Shown: positions 45,065 through 54,774 of the stretch, piece by piece
Layout of the letters: the number at the start of each line of letters is the position of its first letter
Numbering within the stretch: position 1 is the stretch's first letter
Assembly: GCA_016702745.1 (NCBI GenBank)
Contig: JADJDJ010000006.1
Span: 1 to 54,957, forward strand
From: Chitinophagaceae bacterium
GTDB lineage: Bacteria; Bacteroidota; Bacteroidia; Chitinophagales; Chitinophagaceae
DNA: 54,957 bases
Direction of reading: 5' to 3'
Program-made: the position numbers and the translations under genes
Notes under the pieces: model-generated
Told to the model about the DNA's origin: nothing
Databases searched by the model: none
Seen by the model: only the letters and a program-made list of their open reading frames with translations

Positions 45065-46258
45065 ATGAAGCCTGTATATATAATTGATGCCATTAGGACT
45101 CCCATCGGTAAATATGGCGGGGTACTTGCCGGTGTCCGGCCCGATGACCTGCTGGCCCTGGTGATCAAAACCCTGATGCAGCGGAACGAAACCGTTGATA
45201 GTAATGCCATAGAAGATGTAATTGCCGGTGCCGCCAATCAGGCAGGGGAGGATAACCGCAATGTAGCGAGAATGGCTGCCCTGCTGGCCGGTCTTCCGGT
45301 TACGGTGGCGGGTACCACGGTGAACAGACTCTGTGCTTCCGGTTTACAGGCCATTATGGATGGGGCCAGACAAATTGCCTGCGGAGATGCTGAATTGATT
45401 ATTGCCAGCGGGGTGGAAAGCATGAGCCGGGCACCATTTGTAATGGGCAAGAATGCAGAAGCCTTTGGCCGTAATGCCGAACTTTTTGATACCACCATGG
45501 GCTGGCGTTTTATTAACCGGGAACTGGCTGCGATGTATCATCCTTATACTATGGGGGAAACCGCAGAAAATGTAGCCAGTCAATGGAAAATATCAAGAGA
45601 AGATCAGGACGCTTTTGCCCTGGCCTCCCAACAGAAATATGCCGCAGCTAAAGCAGCCGATAAATGGGCAGATGAGATCGCACCGGTTGAAAAAGTACAA
45701 AAGGGAATGGTCAGCTGGATCACCCAGGATGAACATCCAAGAGAAACTTCTCTGGAGAAGCTGGCATCACTCCAACCCGCTTTTAAAAAAGAAGGTACCG
45801 TAACAGCAGGCAATTCTTCCGGAATCAATGATGGGGCAGCCGCTATGCTGCTGGCCAGTGAAGAAGCGGTAAAAAAATATGATTTACAACCCATGGCCAG
45901 GGTGCTGTCAATGGCTGTAGCGGGAGTGGATCCTGCCATCATGGGTATCGGACCTGTGCCTGCCACCGAAAAAATTTTAAAACGATCTGGTTTGAACCTG
46001 GCGGATATCGGGCTGATAGAACTCAATGAAGCTTTTGCTTCTCAATCCCTGGCCTGTATCCGGGAACTGGGGCTGGATCCCTCCAAAGTAAATGTAAATG
46101 GTGGTGCGATTGCGCTTGGACATCCCCTGGGTTGCAGTGGGGTGCGGATTTCTGCCACACTGCTGCATGAAATGTTCCGGTCCGGGGTGAAGTACGGATT
46201 GGCCACCATGTGCGTGGGGGTAGGACAAGGGGCAGCGGTTTTGTACGAAAAAATGTAA
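45065..46258 (+). CDS. Acetyl-CoA acyltransferase (thiolase), PcaF/PaaJ-like
   Basis: 397 residues from ATG at 45065 (MKPVYIIDAIRTPIGKYGGV). Catalytic Cys in TVNRLCASGLQAI (about residue 90), His in GGAIALGHPLGCSGVR and second Cys in MCVGVGQGAA. The N-terminal IDAIRTPIGKYGG resembles 3-oxoadipyl-CoA thiolases of aromatic degradation, but a general beta-ketothiolase of fatty acid breakdown is equally possible. No other degradation genes are nearby. Divergent from rlmN; the start codon ATG at 45065 is preferred over an upstream TTG in the same frame. Confidence 0.9.
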   Translation: MKPVYIIDAIRTPIGKYGGVLAGVRPDDLLALVIKTLMQRNETVDSNAIEDVIAGAANQAGEDNRNVARMAALLAGLPVTVAGTTVNRLCASGLQAIMDGARQIACGDAELIIASGVESMSRAPFVMGKNAEAFGRNAELFDTTMGWRFINRELAAMYHPYTMGETAENVASQWKISREDQDAFALASQQKYAAAKAADKWADEIAPVEKVQKGMVSWITQDEHPRETSLEKLASLQPAFKKEGTVTAGNSSGINDGAAAMLLASEEAVKKYDLQPMARVLSMAVAGVDPAIMGIGPVPATEKILKRSGLNLADIGLIELNEAFASQSLACIRELGLDPSKVNVNGGAIALGHPLGCSGVRISATLLHEMFRSGVKYGLATMCVGVGQGAAVLYEKM

Positions 46259-46317
46259 ATTGACAGATATTTGTAACCTTTATTATTCTCTAATCGTTAG
46301 TCTCAAAAACCACACAT

Positions 46318-46710
46318 ATGAAACAGTTTTTCTTTGCTTGCATGATTGTAATATCCAGCCTTGTATCACAGGCCCAGACCGATTCACTTTCAGATTATAC
46401 CGGCAAATACAAATTCCCTGATGGAAGTCCGGTAAGTGAAATTGGCGTAGTCGTGGAAAATGGAATTTTAACCGCTACTTCGGTGATGGGAAATACCGAA
46501 CTCCGCAAAACAGATAATAAAGATGTATTTGAAATTGTTGCCTATGGTGGCACTGCGACCTTTAAACGTGCAGAAGATGGAAAAGTAAAAATGATGCGCG
46601 TGCAGGTGCAGGATGTGGATATGGAAGGAACAAAGCAGGACGCTGCTGTTTTTTTACAATTTCATGACGAATTAAAAGATTATAATATCTGTTATTTTTT
46701 CAGGCAATAG
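46318..46710 (+). CDS. Small secreted hypothetical protein
   Basis: 130 residues. Signal peptide MKQFFFACMIVISSLVSQAQ. The mature part is beta-rich: DYTGKYKFPDGSPVSEIGVV, then TSVMGNTELRKTDNKDVFEI and GTATFKRAEDGKVKMMRV. This resembles the C-terminal domain found after some beta-lactamase-like proteins (DUF3471 kind), but I cannot place it surely. It follows the thiolase by 59 bases and has its own terminator. Confidence 0.7.
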   Translation: MKQFFFACMIVISSLVSQAQTDSLSDYTGKYKFPDGSPVSEIGVVVENGILTATSVMGNTELRKTDNKDVFEIVAYGGTATFKRAEDGKVKMMRVQVQDVDMEGTKQDAAVFLQFHDELKDYNICYFFRQ

Positions 46711-46742
46711 CACTGATTATCAGCTTATTTTAAAAAAATTAC

Positions 46743-46772
46743 GCCGGTCATAACAAAATGACCGGCTTTTTA
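46743..46772 (+). terminator. Intrinsic terminator after the small secreted protein gene
   Basis: GCCGGTCAT and ATGACCGGC form a perfect 9-bp stem with a 6-base loop, followed by TTTTTAAAT. It lies 32 bases past the stop at 46710. Confidence 0.85.
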
Positions 46773-46782
46773 AATCTCAACC

Positions 46783-46790
46783 TATTTTTG
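46783..46790 (+). promoter_or_regulatory. Possible -7 element of a susC promoter
   Basis: TATTTTTG matches TAnnTTTG of the phylum's -7 element. It lies about 130 bases before the SusC start, and no clear -33 TTG is found at the right spacing, so it is weak. Confidence 0.3.
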
Positions 46791-46920
46791 CGCAGCTTAT
46801 TCTTTTGGCTTTTTGTCTGGATAAATAAGGCACTGATTCTTTTTAAACAATTCTGCAAGGGGATTGTTAGCTGCGTTATTGTCTTATTTGCCTATTTTTT
46901 AACTGCTTAAAACTAACTGC

Positions 46921-49900
46921 ATGAAGAAAATTTTTTCTTTATTGCTGGGTGTATTCTTTTTATGCGCAACCGCATTAGCCCAGCGAACTGTTACCGGAAA
47001 GGTGACAGATGACAAAGGCAATCCACTTGCCAATGTTTCAATTCAAGTGAAGGGGACTAACGCCGGTACGGTTACCAAAGAGGACGGAACATATTCTTTG
47101 CTTGTTCCGGCGAATGGTAAAGTGCTGGTATTTTCTTCGGTTGATATGGCGACTCGGGAAGCCGCTATTGATCGTGACGGGAATGTTTCGGTTACTTTGA
47201 CTACTGCCACAAAAAGTATGGATGAAGTGGTGGTTGTTGCTTATGGCACCCAAAAAAGGGAGTCTATAACCGGATCAGTTTCCAAGATTGGTTCAGCACA
47301 GCTTCAGGATCGCCTGACAACTAACATCTCCCAGGCTCTTGCCGGTGCCGCTCCCGGAATTTCCGCAACTTCAGGAAATGGCCAGCCTGGAAGTTCTGCT
47401 GCTTTAAGAATCCGTGGATTTGGGTCCATTAATGCCAGTTCCGCTCCTTTATATGTTGTGGATGGTTTTCCTTATGGAGGGTATATTGGTGATTTGAATA
47501 CGAATGATATTGAGAGTATTACCCTTTTAAAAGATGCTTCATCGACTGCTTTATATGGAGCAAGAGCTGCCAATGGCGTGGTGGTAATTACAACGAAAAA
47601 GGGAAAAGCAGGCATTCCCAAGTTTAATCTATTTGTTAATACCGGTGTGTCCAGCAGGGGCATTGAAGAATATGAAAAAGTAAATACCATACAATACTTC
47701 CCGCTTATGTGGCAGGCGATGAAACATGGCCTTATGTTTCCAACCAGTGGTACCGGACAAACTTCAGCTGTAGCAGCTCAAAATGCTACAAATGGTATTG
47801 CTGCACAATTGATTTATAACCCCTTTAATGTTGCCGGTAATCAATTGGTTGATATTAATGGAGTCATGAATCCCAATGCATCATTGCTTTATGATGATTT
47901 TGACTGGTATAGCCCATTGGAAAGAAATGGTATGCGCAGCGAAGTGGGTTTCAATGTTTCGTCAAAAGCCGGAAAATCTGATTATTATTTTTCGTTAAAT
48001 TATCTGAAAGACAACGGGTTTGTAATCAAATCAGATTTTCAGCGGATCAACGGAAGGCTGGCTTTGAATAGTCAGGTAAAAGACTGGTTAAGAACAGGTG
48101 TAAACCTGACTGCTGCCATTGTTAGTTCTAACCAGGCTGCGGGAGATGGTTCAAATACCTTTATTAATCCATTTGTATTTGCCAGGGGGATGGGACCTAT
48201 TTTCCCGGTTCGTGCCTATACATCAACAGGCGCTCCGATCCTGAATTCATTGGGTGAACATTGGTATGATTATGGTCAGCATCCCGGAGCTGTCAACAGA
48301 CCTTCCGGTGCGTCTCCGGGCCGTCACGTAATATATGAGACACTATTAAACGAGCGTAGTGAAGCCAGAAATAGCCTGGTTGCCAGAACATTTGTGGAAG
48401 CTAAATTTCTTCGTCATTTTACTTTCACAACCAACGTGGGGATAGACCTTAATAATTTCAGAAGCCTTAGTTATCAGAACCGTACTGTAGGTGATGGTGT
48501 TACAGCCGGGGGTACTTCTTCAAGAAATTCGAATGAGTTCAGAACTATTTCATTAAATGAATTATTGAACTATAACCAAAAGTTTGGTCGTCATGAAGTA
48601 ACAGTTTTACTGGGTCATGAATCCCAGAAAAATATTGACGAAACTTTTAGTGGATCCAGAAGGGCCATGAATCTGGATGGCAATATTGAGCTCGCAAATT
48701 TTGTGACATTAAATAATGTAAACGGGGAATTAAACAGGTTAAGAAGAGAAGGATATTTCACCAGGTTTAATTATGGATTTGATAATAAGTATTTTATTGA
48801 TCTTTCCTATAGAAGGGATGCGTCTTCCCGTTTCTCACCGGAAAGCCGTTGGGGTAATTTTTACTCGGCAGGTATTTCCTGGTCTGTAATGCGTGAGTCT
48901 TTTATGTCAGATATTAAATGGCTGAATGACCTGAAGATGAGATTGTCTTATGGAACAGTAGGAAATGACGCTTTGGATTCTTATTATGCATTTCAGGCGC
49001 TGTATGGTTTAGGCTGGAATAATGCCAGTGAGCCAGGAGCATTGGCCTCCAGTGTTCCCACACCTGAATTAACATGGGAAGTCAATAAAACTTTTAATGT
49101 TGGGCTTGAATTCAGTATGTTCAATAACAGAGTTTCCGGGTCTGTGGAATATTTTGACAGAGGATCTTCGGAACTTTTATTTGATGTGCCACAAGGCCTT
49201 TCTGCTCCCGTTACCACAAGAACTCAGAATATCGGAGCAATGTCAAATAAAGGTGTCGAGATTCAATTAAATACAGACATTATTAAAACACAGAAAATTA
49301 ACTGGGATATCCAGATCAATTTTACCAGTCTTAAGAATAAAATTTCAAAATTGCCGGGAGGTAATCCCATTACCAGTGGCACAAAAAGACTAGAACAAGG
49401 CAAAGATATTTTCGCATTTTACCTGAGAAGGTGGTATGGTGTTGATCCGTCAGACGGTAGTGGCCTTTTTTATGCTGCACCTGGAACGACTTCAGATTAT
49501 CGTGTAATAAAGGGTGATACTGTAACGTTTAACCCGACTTTTGCGGCATTTGATTATGCCGGGACGGCAATACCTAAATTTTTCGGCTCTGTAACCAGTA
49601 CCTTCTCCGTGAAAGGTATTTCATTATCATTCCTGTTAAATTATCAGGTGGGAGGAAAATTTTATGATGGCAACTATGTAGGACTTATGGGCGTTAGTTA
49701 TGGTGGCGCACTACATACTGATAACCTTCGTGCATGGAAAGCTCCCGGGGATATTACAGATATACCGAGACTTGATATCAACAGAACCGGACAATTCAAC
49801 TCCCAATCAGACAGATTCCTGATCAGTGCTTCTTATTTGAATCTCAGGAATGTAACATTGGGATATAGTTTGCCAAAAACCTTGCTTGGCAAACTGGGTA

Positions 49901-50052
49901 TTGACCAGGCGAAGATTTTTGTAGGGGGTGAAAACCTGTATATATTTTCCAAGAGAAAAGGGATGAACCCTGCAGAAAGCTTTAATGGAACCAATAGTCC
50001 GGTTTATGTGCCTAACAGGCTCCTGAATGCCGGAATTAACCTTACTTTTTAA
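46921..50052 (+). CDS. SusC-like TonB-dependent outer-membrane transporter
   Basis: 1043 residues. Signal peptide MKKIFSLLLGVFFLCATALA, carboxypeptidase-like regulatory domain (VTGKVTDDKGNPLANVSIQV, about 24-100), TonB box-like DEVVVVAYGTQKRESITGSV, plug domain (SQALAGAAPGISATSGNGQP, LRIRGFGSINASSAPLYVVD, DASSTALYGARAANGVVVIT) and a 22-strand barrel ending in AGINLTF with the terminal Phe. There is no N-terminal STN domain, so no coupled anti-sigma regulation is expected. It pairs with the SusD gene 29 bases downstream. Imports a glycan or peptide that cannot be named from sequence. Confidence 0.95.
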   Translation: MKKIFSLLLGVFFLCATALAQRTVTGKVTDDKGNPLANVSIQVKGTNAGTVTKEDGTYSLLVPANGKVLVFSSVDMATREAAIDRDGNVSVTLTTATKSMDEVVVVAYGTQKRESITGSVSKIGSAQLQDRLTTNISQALAGAAPGISATSGNGQPGSSAALRIRGFGSINASSAPLYVVDGFPYGGYIGDLNTNDIESITLLKDASSTALYGARAANGVVVITTKKGKAGIPKFNLFVNTGVSSRGIEEYEKVNTIQYFPLMWQAMKHGLMFPTSGTGQTSAVAAQNATNGIAAQLIYNPFNVAGNQLVDINGVMNPNASLLYDDFDWYSPLERNGMRSEVGFNVSSKAGKSDYYFSLNYLKDNGFVIKSDFQRINGRLALNSQVKDWLRTGVNLTAAIVSSNQAAGDGSNTFINPFVFARGMGPIFPVRAYTSTGAPILNSLGEHWYDYGQHPGAVNRPSGASPGRHVIYETLLNERSEARNSLVARTFVEAKFLRHFTFTTNVGIDLNNFRSLSYQNRTVGDGVTAGGTSSRNSNEFRTISLNELLNYNQKFGRHEVTVLLGHESQKNIDETFSGSRRAMNLDGNIELANFVTLNNVNGELNRLRREGYFTRFNYGFDNKYFIDLSYRRDASSRFSPESRWGNFYSAGISWSVMRESFMSDIKWLNDLKMRLSYGTVGNDALDSYYAFQALYGLGWNNASEPGALASSVPTPELTWEVNKTFNVGLEFSMFNNRVSGSVEYFDRGSSELLFDVPQGLSAPVTTRTQNIGAMSNKGVEIQLNTDIIKTQKINWDIQINFTSLKNKISKLPGGNPITSGTKRLEQGKDIFAFYLRRWYGVDPSDGSGLFYAAPGTTSDYRVIKGDTVTFNPTFAAFDYAGTAIPKFFGSVTSTFSVKGISLSFLLNYQVGGKFYDGNYVGLMGVSYGGALHTDNLRAWKAPGDITDIPRLDINRTGQFNSQSDRFLISASYLNLRNVTLGYSLPKTLLGKLGIDQAKIFVGGENLYIFSKRKGMNPAESFNGTNSPVYVPNRLLNAGINLTF

Positions 50053-50081
50053 TTTTTTTTTCAATCTTATAATACAGATTT

Positions 50082-51578
50082 ATGAAAAAGATATTCATTC
50101 TTGCATCCTTTTTAAGTCTGTTCACAGGCTGTAAAAAGGAATTCTTTGATGTAGGACCAACCGGAAGCGTTGATGAAAGTGCAATTTTCGCAACCACAGG
50201 CAATGCATCCAATGTTATGAGCGGTATTTATCGTTACCTCTATTCAAGATATAGCGCTCAAAACCAACCCGGACAGGGCGGAGTGATGCTCATGCTTGAT
50301 TTTATGGGAGAAGATGTACACCAGGCGGTAGCCAACTGGTATAGCCCGGGAAATGGAACCGGAGGATGGGTTAATCACCGAAATGCCAGCTATCTTTATG
50401 TAGAGTATCCATTCCGGTTATATTACAGGTGTATAGGAAATGCAAATGGAATTATCGATAATATCGATAATGCTACAGGAACTGATGCTGACAAAAAGCG
50501 TTTAAAGGCAGAAGCTTTGGCTATGCGGGCCTGGTCTTATTTTAACCTGGTTCAGATTTATGCAAAGCGATATAATGGAAGTTCGGTACCCAATAATCAG
50601 TTGGGAGTTTCAATGCCTTTGTCAGCCACACAAACTCAACTTCCCCGGTCTACAGTAGAAGAAGTTTATACTCAAATAAAAAAGGATCTGGCTGATGCCA
50701 TTACATTATTTGGCACTGCTTCAGCTCCTCCTACCGGACCTCAAACAAAATCTCATTTGTCACTCAGAGCTGCTTTAGCCATCAGAGCCAGAGTGGCCTT
50801 AACAATGCAGGATTATGTAAATGCTGCGGCATTTGCAAAACAAGTAGTGGATATGGGCGGCTCCTCATTAATGAGTAATGTACAGTATCAGGCAGGTTTC
50901 AATGATCTTTCCAATCCGGAATGGATTTGGGGTTGTTATGTTCAGGACGACCAGGGAGATACATTTGGTTCCTTTTTCGGTCAAATTTCATGGGATGGAA
51001 ACACTACTTATATCCGGGGAACACCCAAACGGATCAATTCAGCTTTATATAATCAAATTGCTGCTACGGATGTTAGAAAAGGAATGTGGGAACCAAGCCC
51101 AAATACGACTAATTTCCCCCTGCCGGCATCAAACTATTCCAGATCTCCTTACATGAGCCGGAAGTTTAAAACCAGAGCGCTTCCTACAATTGGAGATGTG
51201 CCGTATATCCGCCTGGCTGAGATGTATCTCATCATGGCTGAAGCCTATGCGAATACACCCGGAAAAGAAGCAGAAGCCAGACAAGCATTATTTACATTAG
51301 CCAAGAACAGAAACCCGAATTATGTATTGAGCACCAATAGCGGTCAGGCTTTGATCGATGAAATTCTGATTCAGCGTCGCGTGGAATTTTGGGGAGAAGG
51401 ATTCAGGTTTTTTGATCTGAAGAGACTGGATTTACCAATGGATAGAAATGCTGTTCCAAATTATGTACCTGCATCCGGAGGTGGAACTATGTTTATTGCA
51501 GCTGGCGGAAATTTATGGGAATTTGTTCTCCCAATTTCTGAAATACAGGCTAACCCGAACACAGTTCAAAACCCATAA
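50082..51578 (+). CDS. SusD/RagB-like outer-membrane lipoprotein
   Basis: 498 residues. Lipobox TGC at about residue 17 (FLSLFTGCKKEFFDVGPTGS). The N-terminal part has the EFFDVGPTGSVDESAIF entry of SusD proteins. TPR-like helices follow (AEALAMRAWSYFNLVQIYAK, LRAALAIRARVALTMQDYVN), and the C-terminal domain has RLAEMYLIMAEAYANTPGKE and RRVEFWGEGFRFFDLKRLDL. It forms the lid over the SusC barrel. No glycoside hydrolase, peptidase or regulator accompanies the pair. Confidence 0.95.
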   Translation: MKKIFILASFLSLFTGCKKEFFDVGPTGSVDESAIFATTGNASNVMSGIYRYLYSRYSAQNQPGQGGVMLMLDFMGEDVHQAVANWYSPGNGTGGWVNHRNASYLYVEYPFRLYYRCIGNANGIIDNIDNATGTDADKKRLKAEALAMRAWSYFNLVQIYAKRYNGSSVPNNQLGVSMPLSATQTQLPRSTVEEVYTQIKKDLADAITLFGTASAPPTGPQTKSHLSLRAALAIRARVALTMQDYVNAAAFAKQVVDMGGSSLMSNVQYQAGFNDLSNPEWIWGCYVQDDQGDTFGSFFGQISWDGNTTYIRGTPKRINSALYNQIAATDVRKGMWEPSPNTTNFPLPASNYSRSPYMSRKFKTRALPTIGDVPYIRLAEMYLIMAEAYANTPGKEAEARQALFTLAKNRNPNYVLSTNSGQALIDEILIQRRVEFWGEGFRFFDLKRLDLPMDRNAVPNYVPASGGGTMFIAAGGNLWEFVLPISEIQANPNTVQNP

Positions 51579-51599
51579 TAGATTTTGATTTGATTCAGA

Positions 51600-51629
51600 A
51601 GCGGTTGCAATTTTTGCAACCGCTTTTTA
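51600..51629 (+). terminator. Intrinsic terminator after the susD gene
   Basis: GCGGTTGCAA and TTGCAACCGC form a perfect 10-bp stem with a 3-base loop, followed by TTTTTATTT. It abuts the stop of the convergent hisS gene. Confidence 0.85.
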
Positions 51630-52997
51630 TTTAAAAGGAAATTGAATGAGAGCAGTGTTCCTAACTGTTTCTTGAATTCCGGTGAGCAAATTCTTGATAT
51701 TACAATTGTTGTTTTGCAATTCCTTCTCCCCGATAATAATCACATAAGGAATATTCTTTTTCTCCGCATATTTGAATTGCTTGTCAAACTTAGTGGCCTC
51801 ATGATACAACTCCGCACTGATACCCTTTGCACGTAACAACTGTGCCAGCTCGAATGCTTTTTTACTTTCAGCGGCTCCCAGGTTAAAGAATAAAACACGG
51901 GTGCTGATCTGCAAATCCTTCGGAAATAACTGCAATTCTTCCAGCACATCATAAATCCGGTCCACCCCAAATGAAATACCCACTCCAGGAATATCCTTTA
52001 CCCCGAATAAACCAGTCAGATCATCATAACGCCCCCCGCCACCGATACTGCCAATGCTCACAGTAGCCGGTGCCTTGGCTTCAAAAATGAGACCGGTATA
52101 ATAATTCAAGCCACGTGCCAGCGTAGGATCAGTTTGAATGTTTAGCTGTTGATCTTTCAGCTGTTCCAGCACTGTTCTCATTTCATCAATACCTGTTTTC
52201 CCAGCTTCTGTATGACCAACAATTTTTTCCAGTCCGGACAAAATTTCTTCATTGCTGCCTTTAATACCGAGGTATTGTTCAATGATGCTGACCTGATCAG
52301 TCGTTAATCCTCTTGCAGACAGTTCCTCTTTTACTTTCTCAATGCCAATTTTATCGAGCTTGGCAATGGCCACCGTGATATTCGTTAACTGACCGGCACC
52401 GCCACATACTTCGGACAGTGCCGCCAATACCTGCCGGTGATTGATCCGCAGGTCATAACCGGTTAATCCCAACCGGTTAAATACTTCATGATAAATCAGG
52501 GCCAGTTCGGTTTCATTGAGCAGAGAACGACTGCCCACCACATCCGCATCACACTGGTAAAATTCGCGGTAACGGCCTTTTTGTGGGCGATCGGCCCTCC
52601 AGACCGGCTGCACCTGGTATCTTTTAAAAGGAAAACTGAGCTGGGCATGATTCATGGCCACGTACCGGGCAAAGGGAATGGTGAGATCATATTTCAATGC
52701 CCTTTCTGTAATGCCTTTTACATTTTTACCTTCCAGTACTTTTTCAAAATCAGTTCTGATCTGTGCTTCCTTGTCTTTATTATCAAGACCGTTGTTCAGT
52801 ATTTTAAAAATCAGTTTGTCGCCTTCTTCACCGTATTTACCCATCAGTGTTTCCAGGTTCTCCATGGCCGGTGTTTCCAATGGCTGAAAACCGTAGAGTT
52901 CAAATACTGTACGGATCGTTTGCAGGATATAACTCCTCTTGCGCACCACGGCTGGTCCGAAATCTCTTGTTCCCTGAGGTAAGGTTGGTTTAGTCAT
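51627..52997 (-). CDS. hisS: Histidyl-tRNA synthetase
   Basis: Charges tRNA-His. From MTKPTLPQGTRDFGP (ATG at 52997). Class II motif 2 region is KRYQVQPVWRADRPQKGRYR followed by EFYQCDADVVG; the His-specific blocks are ARGLNYYTGLIFEAK and the Gly-rich IGGGGRYDDLTGLFG, and motif 3 is GVGISFGVDRIYDVL. C-terminal anticodon-binding domain with LFFNLGAAESKKAFELAQLL. 456 residues, normal length. It lies 9 bases downstream of the phosphatase gene, so they may be co-transcribed. Confidence 0.96.
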   Translation of the reverse strand: MTKPTLPQGTRDFGPAVVRKRSYILQTIRTVFELYGFQPLETPAMENLETLMGKYGEEGDKLIFKILNNGLDNKDKEAQIRTDFEKVLEGKNVKGITERALKYDLTIPFARYVAMNHAQLSFPFKRYQVQPVWRADRPQKGRYREFYQCDADVVGSRSLLNETELALIYHEVFNRLGLTGYDLRINHRQVLAALSEVCGGAGQLTNITVAIAKLDKIGIEKVKEELSARGLTTDQVSIIEQYLGIKGSNEEILSGLEKIVGHTEAGKTGIDEMRTVLEQLKDQQLNIQTDPTLARGLNYYTGLIFEAKAPATVSIGSIGGGGRYDDLTGLFGVKDIPGVGISFGVDRIYDVLEELQLFPKDLQISTRVLFFNLGAAESKKAFELAQLLRAKGISAELYHEATKFDKQFKYAEKKNIPYVIIIGEKELQNNNCNIKNLLTGIQETVRNTALIQFPFK

Positions 52998-53006
52998 CAA
53001 TGTAAT

Positions 53007-53480
53007 TTATAAACTTTTTGAGTGCGTATTCACTTTGGCAATAATGGCTTCACAGGCTGCATCGATCAGCTTGTATACTTCATGGTATCCCGGCTCTGGT
53101 CCGTACCAGGGATCCGGTACATCCATATCCTTACCCGGGTACAATTCATTCATCAGCAAATCAACCTTGGCAGGATCAAACTGATGTCGGGCAATGCGTT
53201 TGATTTCATCCATCACATCTCCCGCCAGCGCATAGATTTTATCGTATACAGCGAAATCGTTGGCTACAAACCGCCGGGCCCGCTGCTGACTGATATCAAT
53301 ACCGTTCAACCTTGCAACTTTTTGCGACAATGGATGCGGCGCTTCCCCGGTATGATAATGATTCGTACCCGCACTTTCGATACTCCATGTTAAACCTGCC
53401 TTAAAAGCTTTGTCCTGCAGGATCCCTTCTGCCAATGGACTGCGGCAGATATTCCCCAGACATACCATCAAAATCTTCAT
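53007..53480 (-). CDS. Low-molecular-weight protein tyrosine phosphatase
   Basis: 157 residues, cytoplasmic. Signature CLGNICRSPLAEG (the C-x5-R phosphate loop, Cys at about residue 7) at the N-terminus and the general acid Asp in DVPDPWYGPEPGY near the end. It could dephosphorylate tyrosine kinases of polysaccharide export or arsenate-like substrates; the DPWY motif favours a tyrosine phosphatase. Upstream of hisS. Confidence 0.94.
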   Translation of the reverse strand: MKILMVCLGNICRSPLAEGILQDKAFKAGLTWSIESAGTNHYHTGEAPHPLSQKVARLNGIDISQQRARRFVANDFAVYDKIYALAGDVMDEIKRIARHQFDPAKVDLLMNELYPGKDMDVPDPWYGPEPGYHEVYKLIDAACEAIIAKVNTHSKSL

Positions 53481-53595
53481 GGGCGCAAAGGTCAGCTAAA
53501 ATGTATATTCAAAAGAAAATATTAAGAATTATCTCAAGCCGCTAAAAGACTGTGGAATCCACTGCCTGCTGCATCTGATTTATAAATAACGTACC

Positions 53596-54426
53596 ATGAA
53601 ACAGCATGAAATTTTAAAAGCCGATCTGCTCGATATTCTCTTCGAGCACCGTAACAAAGATTATGGCGCTTATGCATTAAGAAGAAATTATTCTCAGCGG
53701 CTCCTGATCGCATTGGGAGGGGGCTTGTCAATGGCTGTCCTGCTGCTGCTCACTGCTGTGAATGGTCCTGAGGAAAAACAACTGACCAAACAACCGGTTC
53801 GGGAAGAAATGCTGATCAGGGAACTGGTACTGCAACCGAAAAAAACGGAGCTACCCAAAGAAAAAATTGTTGCTGTAAAACCCAAAGAGCAAAAGAAAAC
53901 GGTTCCAACAGCCAAAGCGAAATATGTAAACCAGTTTGATATTAAAAAAGATGAGCTGGTAAAAACTACCGTGAATTCGGTCGAGTCACTGAAGGATAAA
54001 GAAATCGGGGAAACCGATATTGCAGGTAAACCGGCAGAAGCGATTGTGAAAGTTCCTGAAACAATCACTAACGGACATGGCAACAGTGGTCCTAACCCCG
54101 GCGAAAAACCCGTAAACTTTGAAGCCGTGGAAAAAGGCGCTGAATTTCCGGGCGGTCTGCAGGCTTTGCACCGTTACCTGGCGAATAATCTCCGTACCCC
54201 GGATGATTTGGAAAGCGGAGCCAAAAAGCTGGTGAAAGTCAGGTTCCGGGTAGAAGCTGATGGTTCTGTGCTTGATTTCGAGATCATGGAAAGTGGGGGA
54301 AAGGAATATGATAACGAAGTACTGCGGGTATGTAAGAAAATGCCCCGTTGGACACCTGCTTTTCAGAACGGAATCAACGTTCCTGTAAGCTTTATGATCC
54401 CGGTAACATTTTTGGGAACCGAATAA
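53596..54426 (+). CDS. TonB-family energy transducer
   Basis: 276 residues. Short cytoplasmic N-terminus with the Bacteroidota-specific block ILFEHRNKDYGAYALRRNYS, one membrane helix (about 35-52), a long Lys/Pro/Glu-rich periplasmic linker (ELPKEKIVAVKPKEQKKTVP) and a C-terminal TonB domain (FPGGLQALHRYLANNLRTPD, VKVRFRVEADGSVLDFEIME, MPRWTPAFQNGINVPVSFMI). It transmits proton-motive force to receptors such as the SusC protein in this window. ExbB/ExbD are not beside it on the left. Confidence 0.92.
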   Translation: MKQHEILKADLLDILFEHRNKDYGAYALRRNYSQRLLIALGGGLSMAVLLLLTAVNGPEEKQLTKQPVREEMLIRELVLQPKKTELPKEKIVAVKPKEQKKTVPTAKAKYVNQFDIKKDELVKTTVNSVESLKDKEIGETDIAGKPAEAIVKVPETITNGHGNSGPNPGEKPVNFEAVEKGAEFPGGLQALHRYLANNLRTPDDLESGAKKLVKVRFRVEADGSVLDFEIMESGGKEYDNEVLRVCKKMPRWTPAFQNGINVPVSFMIPVTFLGTE

Positions 54427-54456
54427 CAAAATTTCAATATTTTCCCGTTTTAAACG

Positions 54457-54486
54457 TCCCTGGCCCAGCGCCAGGGATGATTTTTC
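54457..54486 (+). terminator. Intrinsic terminator-like hairpin after tonB
   Basis: TCCCTGGC and GCCAGGGA form an 8-bp stem with a 5-base loop, followed by TGATTTTTC. It lies 30 bases after the tonB stop and could reduce transcription into the next gene. Confidence 0.65.
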
Positions 54487-54525
54487 AGACGGATATCCCT
54501 GGAAAGGGAATTTAAAAACTGGTAC

Positions 54526-54774
54526 ATGTTTGAAGAATACGAAAGGAAGAGGCGAAAGCAGGTAGCCCAGATGAAGTCGCTGATGGACTACGGGATGGGG
54601 CTGCTGATCCTGGTCGTGGGTTTGTTCTTCCTGTTTCGCAGTCAACTGGGCAATTTCCCGCTGAATGATCGGTTGGGAGCACCGGATACGCTGGAAAAAT
54701 TATTCGGTGGAATCTGTGTGGTATATGGCAGCTGGCGCATCTACAGAGGGTATAAAAAAAATTATTTCAGATGA
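54526..54774 (+). CDS. Small two-helix membrane protein of unknown function
   Basis: 82 residues: a charged N-terminus (MFEEYERKRRKQVAQMKSLM), a strong membrane helix (GMGLLILVVGLFFLFRSQLG), then a second hydrophobic segment (LFGGICVVYGSWRIYRGY) and a basic end. No known function. Its stop codon overlaps the start of the following PstS-like gene (ATGA), so they are translationally coupled. Confidence 0.78.
   Translation: MFEEYERKRRKQVAQMKSLMDYGMGLLILVVGLFFLFRSQLGNFPLNDRLGAPDTLEKLFGGICVVYGSWRIYRGYKKNYFR

Noticed and set aside
45047..45065. TTG at 45047 as the thiolase start
   Set aside because: The ATG at 45065 gives the standard family N-terminus (MKPVYIIDAIRTP) and needs no unusual start.
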